A stretch of 64,000 nucleotides of DNA from the NCBI RefSeq assembly GCF_016597785.1, contig NZ_JAENJG010000003.1:124001-188000 (forward strand), read 5' to 3'. How positions within the stretch are numbered: position 1 is the first letter of the stretch; the number at the start of each line of letters is the position of its first letter. The position numbers and the translations under genes are program-made. Origin of the DNA: Leucobacter sp. L43. Its GTDB lineage: Bacteria > Actinomycetota > Actinomycetes > Actinomycetales > Microbacteriaceae. This document shows positions 59,550 to 64,000 of the stretch, piece by piece. A model generated the notes under the pieces. That model searched no databases and was not told where the DNA came from. It worked only from the letters and a program-made list of their open reading frames with translations.

Positions 59550-61190
59550 ATGCACGAACGAGCCGGCACGCCCGCCCGCCCCGAAGACCTGATCGACGTC
59601 GACGCGCTGCTCGCGGCGTACACGGAGATCGTCCCTGATCCCGCGAACCCGGCGCAGCGCGTCGTGTTCGGCACGTCCGGTCACCGCGGCTCGGCGCTCG
59701 CCGCCTCCTTCAACGAGGCGCACATCGCTGCGATCAGCGCGGCGATCGCGGAGTACCGAGCCGCGCAGGGCATCGACGGCCCGCTGTTCATCGGCGCAGA
59801 CACCCACGCGCTCTCGGCGCCCGCCCAGCGCACCGCCATCGAGGTGCTGCTCGCGGCCGGCGTGCGCGTGATCGCCGCCGCGGGCGACGGCGACGCGGCC
59901 TTCGTGCCGACACCAGCGCTGAGCCATGCGATCCTGCGCCACAACCGCGGTCGCGACGCCGATGACGCCGGCCGAGCCGACGGCATCGTGGTCACCCCCA
60001 GCCACAACCCGCCGAGCGACGGCGGGTTCAAATACAACCCGCCCCACGGCGGCCCGGCGGACAGCGACGCGACCGGTTGGATCGCAGCTCGGGCGAACGA
60101 GTTGCTCGAGGCCGGCGCCGACATCGCGCGCGCGGACGCGGGAGCGGTCGCCGCCGTCGAGCGGTACGACTTCGTGAACGCCTACGTCGACACCCTCGGC
60201 GAGGCGATCGACCTCGACGCGATCCGCGCCGCGAAGGTGCCGCTCGCCGTGCACCCGCTGGGCGGGGCGAGCGTGGCCTACTGGGCGGCGATCCGCGATC
60301 GACTCGGCATCGAGCTCACCGTGCTCGGCCCGGGCGTCGACCCGCAGTGGGGCTTCATGCATCTCGACTGGGACGGCAAGATCCGCATGGATCCGTCGTC
60401 GGCCCACGTCATGTCGACGGTCGACGAGCACCGCGGCCCGTTCGCCATCATCGCGGGCAACGATGCGGATGCCGACCGTCACGGCATCGTCACGAGCGAC
60501 GGCTTGATGAACCCCAACCACTACCTCGCCGTCGCCATCGACTACCTGCTCGGGCACCGCCCCGGCTGGTCTGCCGAGGCGGGCATCGGCAAGACGCTGG
60601 TCTCCTCCGGCATCATCGATCGCGTCGTCGCCGCCCAGGGCCGCGACCTGCTCGAGGTTCCGGTCGGCTTCAAATGGTTCGTGCCGGGGCTCGCCGACGG
60701 GAGCGTCGTCTTCGGCGGCGAGGAGAGTGCTGGCGCCTCATTCCTCTGCTTCGACGGCAGCGCGTGGAGCACCGACAAAGACGGCATCCTGCTCGCACTG
60801 CTCGCCGCCGAGATCCAGGCGGTCACGGGGCAGTCCCCGTCAGAGCGCTACCGAGAACTCACTGCGCAGTTCGGCGAACCGGCATACGCGCGCGTCGACG
60901 CGGCGGCGACTCCCGAGCAGAAGGCCCGGCTCGGTGCGCTATCGCCCGACGACGTCACCGACACCGAGCTCGCGGGGGATCGCATCACGGCGATCCTCAC
61001 CGAGGCTCCCGGCAACGGTGCGCCGATCGGGGGGCTCACAGTGCAGACGGAGCACGCGTGGTTCGCCGCCCGACCCTCCGGCACCGAGGACGTCATGAAG
61101 ATCTACGCGGAGTCCTTCCGCGGCGCCGAGCATCTCGCGGAGGTGCAGGCAGCCGCGCAGGCGCTGGTCAGGCGCGTGCTCTCCGACTGA
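59550..61190 (+). CDS. pgm: phosphoglucomutase (alpha-D-glucose-phosphate specific)
   Basis: A 546-residue alpha-D-phosphohexomutase interconverting glucose-1-P and glucose-6-P. Active-site phosphoserine in [11 protein letters not shown] (near 151), metal loop [10 protein letters not shown] (near 304), sugar loop FGGEESAG (near 388), and phosphate-binding [10 protein letters not shown] (near 508). Early [13 protein letters not shown] is the family N-motif. ATG at 59550 is preceded by GGAAGC and a CACACT hexamer, a one-mismatch version of the leaderless -10. It links glycogen/trehalose and cell-wall sugar metabolism with glycolysis. Downstream pheA begins 20 nt later. Confidence 0.95.
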   Translation: MHERAGTPARPEDLIDVDALLAAYTEIVPDPANPAQRVVFGTSGHRGSALAASFNEAHIAAISAAIAEYRAAQGIDGPLFIGADTHALSAPAQRTAIEVLLAAGVRVIAAAGDGDAAFVPTPALSHAILRHNRGRDADDAGRADGIVVTPSHNPPSDGGFKYNPPHGGPADSDATGWIAARANELLEAGADIARADAGAVAAVERYDFVNAYVDTLGEAIDLDAIRAAKVPLAVHPLGGASVAYWAAIRDRLGIELTVLGPGVDPQWGFMHLDWDGKIRMDPSSAHVMSTVDEHRGPFAIIAGNDADADRHGIVTSDGLMNPNHYLAVAIDYLLGHRPGWSAEAGIGKTLVSSGIIDRVVAAQGRDLLEVPVGFKWFVPGLADGSVVFGGEESAGASFLCFDGSAWSTDKDGILLALLAAEIQAVTGQSPSERYRELTAQFGEPAYARVDAAATPEQKARLGALSPDDVTDTELAGDRITAILTEAPGNGAPIGGLTVQTEHAWFAARPSGTEDVMKIYAESFRGAEHLAEVQAAAQALVRRVLSD

Positions 61191-61196
61191 CGCCGG

Positions 61197-61202
61197 TACG
61201 CT
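61197..61202 (+). promoter_or_regulatory. -10 element TACGCT for pheA
   Basis: Seven bases before the ATG at 61210, inside the short pgm-pheA gap, so pheA has its own start even if read-through occurs. Confidence 0.55.
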
Positions 61203-61209
61203 AAGAGGC

Positions 61210-62169
61210 ATGTCGCACGCCTCAGCAGCCCCCCGCCGGTACTCCTACCTGGGGCCGGCTGGAACGTTCACCGAGGCGGCGCTGCGGCAGGTGCCGGAGG
61301 CCGAGGGGCAGGTCTGGAACCCGGTCGACAACCTCGGCGAGGCGCTGAACGATGTCGTCACGGGCGCCAGCGACGCGGCGATGATCGCCATCGAGAACTC
61401 GATCGACGGCGGAGTCACCGTCGCGCAGGATGCGCTCGCCACGATCCCCGGCCTCCGCATCATCGGCGAATACCTCGTGCCGGTGCGCTTCGTGCTCGTG
61501 GCGAGGCCGGGAACCGCGCTCTCCGATGTCAGCGTCGTCGCCGGGCACCCGGTCGCGTACGGGCAGTGCCGCGCATGGCTCGACGGAGCGGCGCCCACGC
61601 ATCGCCACCTGGTGGCGACGTCGAACGTGCAGGCCGCCGCCGACCTCTTCGACCCGACGAAGGGCGTCGACGCCGCGATCGCGCCGCCCGGCATCGAGGC
61701 GCACTACGACGTCGAGGTGCTCGCGGAGGGCATCGCCGAGAACCCCGACGCGGTGACGCGCTTCGTGCTCGTGAGCCGCAGCGTGCCGGTGGGGGAGCCC
61801 ACCGGAGCCGACAAGACGTCGCTCATGGTGGAACTGCCGGAGGATCGGCCGGGCGCTCTGCTCGATCTGCTCGAGCAGTTCGCAGCGCGCGGCGTGAACC
61901 TCACGCTGCTCGCATCGCGTCCGATCGGGGATCGCATGGGCCGGTACCGCTTCGTGATCGACGCTGAAGGGCACGTCAAGGATGAGCGCGTCGCCGACGC
62001 GCTGCTCGGCGTGAAGCGCTTCAGCCCGAAGGTCTCGTTCTTGGGTTCGTACCCGCGCGCCGACCGGGTAGCGGCGACCATCCGCGACCTGCACGACGAC
62101 GACACGTTCCGGGATGCGCGGGATTGGCTGCGCGGCGTGATCGAGGGCACGCGCGACGGCGAGGCGTGA
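61210..62169 (+). CDS. pheA: prephenate dehydratase
   Basis: A 319-residue enzyme turning prephenate to phenylpyruvate for phenylalanine synthesis. Catalytic domain (8-190): YSYLGPAGTFTEAALRQV, AMIAIENSIDGGV, the VATSNVQAAADLF region and TRFVLVSR (with the catalytic Thr-Arg-Phe). ACT regulatory domain (about 200-280): SLMVELPEDRPGALLDLLEQF and LTLLASRPIGDRMGRYRFVID, which binds Phe for feedback control. There is no chorismate mutase domain. Stop codons of pheA and the convergent lipid-kinase gene are only three bases apart, inside the small palindrome AGGCGTGACGCCT. Confidence 0.95.
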   Translation: MSHASAAPRRYSYLGPAGTFTEAALRQVPEAEGQVWNPVDNLGEALNDVVTGASDAAMIAIENSIDGGVTVAQDALATIPGLRIIGEYLVPVRFVLVARPGTALSDVSVVAGHPVAYGQCRAWLDGAAPTHRHLVATSNVQAAADLFDPTKGVDAAIAPPGIEAHYDVEVLAEGIAENPDAVTRFVLVSRSVPVGEPTGADKTSLMVELPEDRPGALLDLLEQFAARGVNLTLLASRPIGDRMGRYRFVIDAEGHVKDERVADALLGVKRFSPKVSFLGSYPRADRVAATIRDLHDDDTFRDARDWLRGVIEGTRDGEA

Positions 62170-62172
62170 CGC

Positions 62173-63171
62173 CTACGCGCGCGCCTGCCACTCGGGCAGC
62201 ACGCGCACGATGAGCGATCCCGGGTCCACCTCGCCGCTCACGGTGAGCGCGAACCCGAAATCGTCGCCGTCGAGCTGCACGGGCTCCGGCTTCGCCACCG
62301 CGAGCGCATAGCGTTCGGCGCGCAAGTACGAGACGCTCCGCGTGTCGCGCACGAGATCGATGATCTTCCGCCCCGTGCGCGAGCGGCGCAGCACCCCGTT
62401 CTCCCATCCGATCTTGCGCCAGATGCGCAGCCACGAGAACGCGCCGAGCGGGTGGAGGGCGACGACGTCGAGCTTGCCGTCGTCGAGCTGGGCGTCGGGG
62501 ATCAGCAGCACGCCTCCCGGCATCAACCCGCAGTTGCCGATCATCACCGTGTAGACCGACAACGGCCGCACCGGCGAACGGTCGATGGAGTAGTGGATCT
62601 GCAGCGGTCGGTCGGAGATCATGGTACGCACGCCGGCGTCGACGTAGGCCAGCCACCCGAGCCGCTTCTTCAAGGTTGACTTGGTCGCCGAGATGGCGCG
62701 CGCGTCGAGGCCCATCCCGGCGAGCACGAGGAAGACGTGCTCGCTCTCCGACTCGTCCTCTCGCACGATGCGCACGATGCCGAGGTCGATCGGTCGGTTG
62801 CGCCCGGTGAACGCGGCACGCACGACATCGTCGAGGCGATTCAGCGGGGCGCCGAGATTCCTCGCGAGCAGGTTGCCCGTGCCCTGCGGGACGACGGCGA
62901 CCGGAACCCCGCTGCCCCTGAGCGCTTCGGCCACTGCCCGAATCGTTCCGTCGCCGCCGCTCGCGAGCACGACATTCGCGCCGTCGTCGACCGCGCGGCG
63001 AGCCGCCGAGACGCCCGCATCCTCCGCGCTGGTCTCGTACCACCGGGCTGCACCCCACCCGGAGGCCTGCTCCTGCTGCGCGACGGCCGCTCGCAGTGCC
63101 GAGAGGTCGGTCTTGAACGGCTGATACACGACCGCCGCCCACGGAATGTGGTGCGAGCGGGTATCTGGCAT
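62173..63171 (-). CDS. diacylglycerol/lipid kinase family protein (DagK-like)
   Basis: A 332-residue lipid kinase of the DAGK catalytic family. Nucleotide motifs: LASGGDGTIRAVAEAL (Gly72-Thr76) and VPQGTGNLLARNL (97-100); the C-terminal beta-sandwich has the metal-site segment LLIPDAQLDDGKLDVVALHP. The ATG at 63171 follows TACGCT by 6 nt. Family members phosphorylate diacylglycerol, or related lipids, recycling it for phospholipid synthesis. One extra feature is a membrane-associating basic patch (KSTLKKRLGW). Divergent from serS, with overlapping promoter regions. Confidence 0.9.
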   Translation of the reverse strand: MPDTRSHHIPWAAVVYQPFKTDLSALRAAVAQQEQASGWGAARWYETSAEDAGVSAARRAVDDGANVVLASGGDGTIRAVAEALRGSGVPVAVVPQGTGNLLARNLGAPLNRLDDVVRAAFTGRNRPIDLGIVRIVREDESESEHVFLVLAGMGLDARAISATKSTLKKRLGWLAYVDAGVRTMISDRPLQIHYSIDRSPVRPLSVYTVMIGNCGLMPGGVLLIPDAQLDDGKLDVVALHPLGAFSWLRIWRKIGWENGVLRRSRTGRKIIDLVRDTRSVSYLRAERYALAVAKPEPVQLDGDDFGFALTVSGEVDPGSLIVRVLPEWQARA

Positions 63172-63177
63172 GCGTCC

Positions 63178-63183
63178 AGCGTA
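63178..63183 (-). promoter_or_regulatory. -10 element TACGCT for the lipid-kinase gene
   Basis: Minus strand, six bases before the ATG at 63171. The serS -10 is 34 bp away on the other strand, so the two promoters must overlap. Confidence 0.6.
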
Positions 63184-63216
63184 ACGGCGGGCAGCAGTTC
63201 TGATGCTGGGCGCGGG

Positions 63217-63222
63217 TAAGCT
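63217..63222 (+). promoter_or_regulatory. -10 element TAAGCT for serS
   Basis: Seven bases before the GTG at 63230. Confidence 0.6.
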
Positions 63223-63229
63223 GGAGCGC

Positions 63230-64000
63230 GTGATCGATCCAGTCCTCCTCCGCAACGATCCCGAAGCCGTGAAGCGCTCGCAGCGCGCTCGAGGAAACGA
63301 CGAGGCGGTGGTAGATGAGGCGCTCGCCGCCGACGCGACTCGCCGAGCCGCGCTCGGAGAGTTCGAGACGCTGCGCGCCGAGCAGAACGAGTTCGGCAAG
63401 AGCGTGAAGGCGGCCTCCAAAGACGAGAAGCCGGCACTGATTCAGCAGGCCCAGCAGCTCGCCGCTTCGGTCAAGGCGGCCGACGCCCGCGCGAAGGCGG
63501 CGGAAGCCGAATTCGATGCGATCTCGCTGCGCATCGAGAACCTGGTCATCGACGGCGTGCCGGCGGGCGGCGAGGAGAACTTCGTCACGCTGCGCGAGGT
63601 GGGCGAGCAGCCGACCTTCGACTTCGCACCGCGCGACCACCTCGAACTGGGCGAGATGCTCGGGGCGATCGACATGGAGCGCGGCGCCAAGGTGTCGGGC
63701 GCGCGCTTCTACTTCTTGCGCGGCGTCGGCGCACGGCTCGAACTGGCGCTCATGAACATGGCCCTCGATCGCGCCCTGCAGCACGGATTCACGCCGCTCA
63801 TCACCCCGACGCTGGTCAAGCCCGAGATCATGCAGGGCACCGGATTCCTGGGGGAGCACGCGGACGAGGTGTACCACCTTCCCGCGCAGGATCTGTACCT
63901 CACCGGCACGAGCGAGGTCGCACTGGCCGGCTACCACTCCGACGAGATCATCGACGTCTCTGCCGGCCCGATCCGGTACGCCGGGTGGTCGACGTGCTAC
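63230..64000 (+). CDS. serS: seryl-tRNA synthetase, N-terminal part (3' end outside window)
   Basis: The first 257 codons of a class II aminoacyl-tRNA synthetase. It opens [21 protein letters not shown], the SerRS N-terminus, followed by the long antiparallel coiled coil (about 30-100; [21 protein letters not shown]) that grips the tRNA-Ser long arm. The catalytic domain begins [31 protein letters not shown], with motif 1 in [21 protein letters not shown] and the [12 protein letters not shown] loop that binds serine. GTG start behind a leaderless-type -10. Motifs 2 and 3 lie largely outside the window. Confidence 0.95.
   Translation, partial: MIDPVLLRNDPEAVKRSQRARGNDEAVVDEALAADATRRAALGEFETLRAEQNEFGKSVKAASKDEKPALIQQAQQLAASVKAADARAKAAEAEFDAISLRIENLVIDGVPAGGEENFVTLREVGEQPTFDFAPRDHLELGEMLGAIDMERGAKVSGARFYFLRGVGARLELALMNMALDRALQHGFTPLITPTLVKPEIMQGTGFLGEHADEVYHLPAQDLYLTGTSEVALAGYHSDEIIDVSAGPIRYAGWSTCY

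Overview
The window is high-GC DNA, densely coded on both strands, with many GTG starts, 1-4 nt gene overlaps and start codons 6-7 nt behind a TANNNT hexamer. These traits, a full menaquinone pathway, and the DUF4229 / phospholipase-D N-terminal / menD gene order point to an actinobacterium of the family Microbacteriaceae; Leucobacter or a close relative is my best guess, from recalled family features and not from a search.

Layout. 1-5 kb: end of a GH15 glucoamylase-like gene, SDR and SMP-30 genes, small hypothetical genes, a nitroreductase and a membrane-anchored hydrolase. 5-13.6 kb: NhaA antiporter, KtrB/TrkH potassium channel, an SDR, a small acidic protein, a NarL-type two-component pair, a small membrane protein, and a divergent TetR/MFS pair. 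13.8-20.7 kb: tRNA-Arg(ACG), apt, a double DUF2207 membrane protein, an acyl-CoA ligase and a MetE-like enzyme. 20.7-38.4 kb: the menaquinone region (menC, menB, menE, menA, menD, menF, menG, polyprenyl diphosphate synthase), interleaved with a heterodimeric ABC exporter, a PPK2 kinase and a ferredoxin-NADP reductase. 38.4-48.1 kb: sirtuin, pyrE, an amino-acid ABC importer divergent from a FadR-type regulator / gamma-glutamyltransferase-like / TauE operon, and a SoxR-controlled MFS pump. 48.5-59.5 kb: a HAD phosphatase, then a five-gene peptide-type ABC importer divergent from an IclR operon with two unrecognised proteins, an M19 dipeptidase homologue and a RidA protein. 59.5-64 kb: pgm, pheA, a lipid kinase and the start of serS.

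The two most unusual things are (i) a family of at least five intergenic palindromes, arms of 22-26 bp around a GGGTCACT...AGTGACCC core, whose paired bases change together between copies and which sit beside GC-rich tandem arrays; and (ii) the IclR-controlled import and catabolism locus at 49.4-59.5 kb, whose M19 member has lost part of the usual metal site and whose two leading enzymes I cannot assign. Predicted regulatory logic is clear at several divergent promoters: a SoxR box in a 19-bp spacer, a TNGTNNNACNA FadR-family operator, and a duplicated 19-bp site flanking the IclR gene. No rRNA, CRISPR array, transposase, prophage or replication origin was seen.
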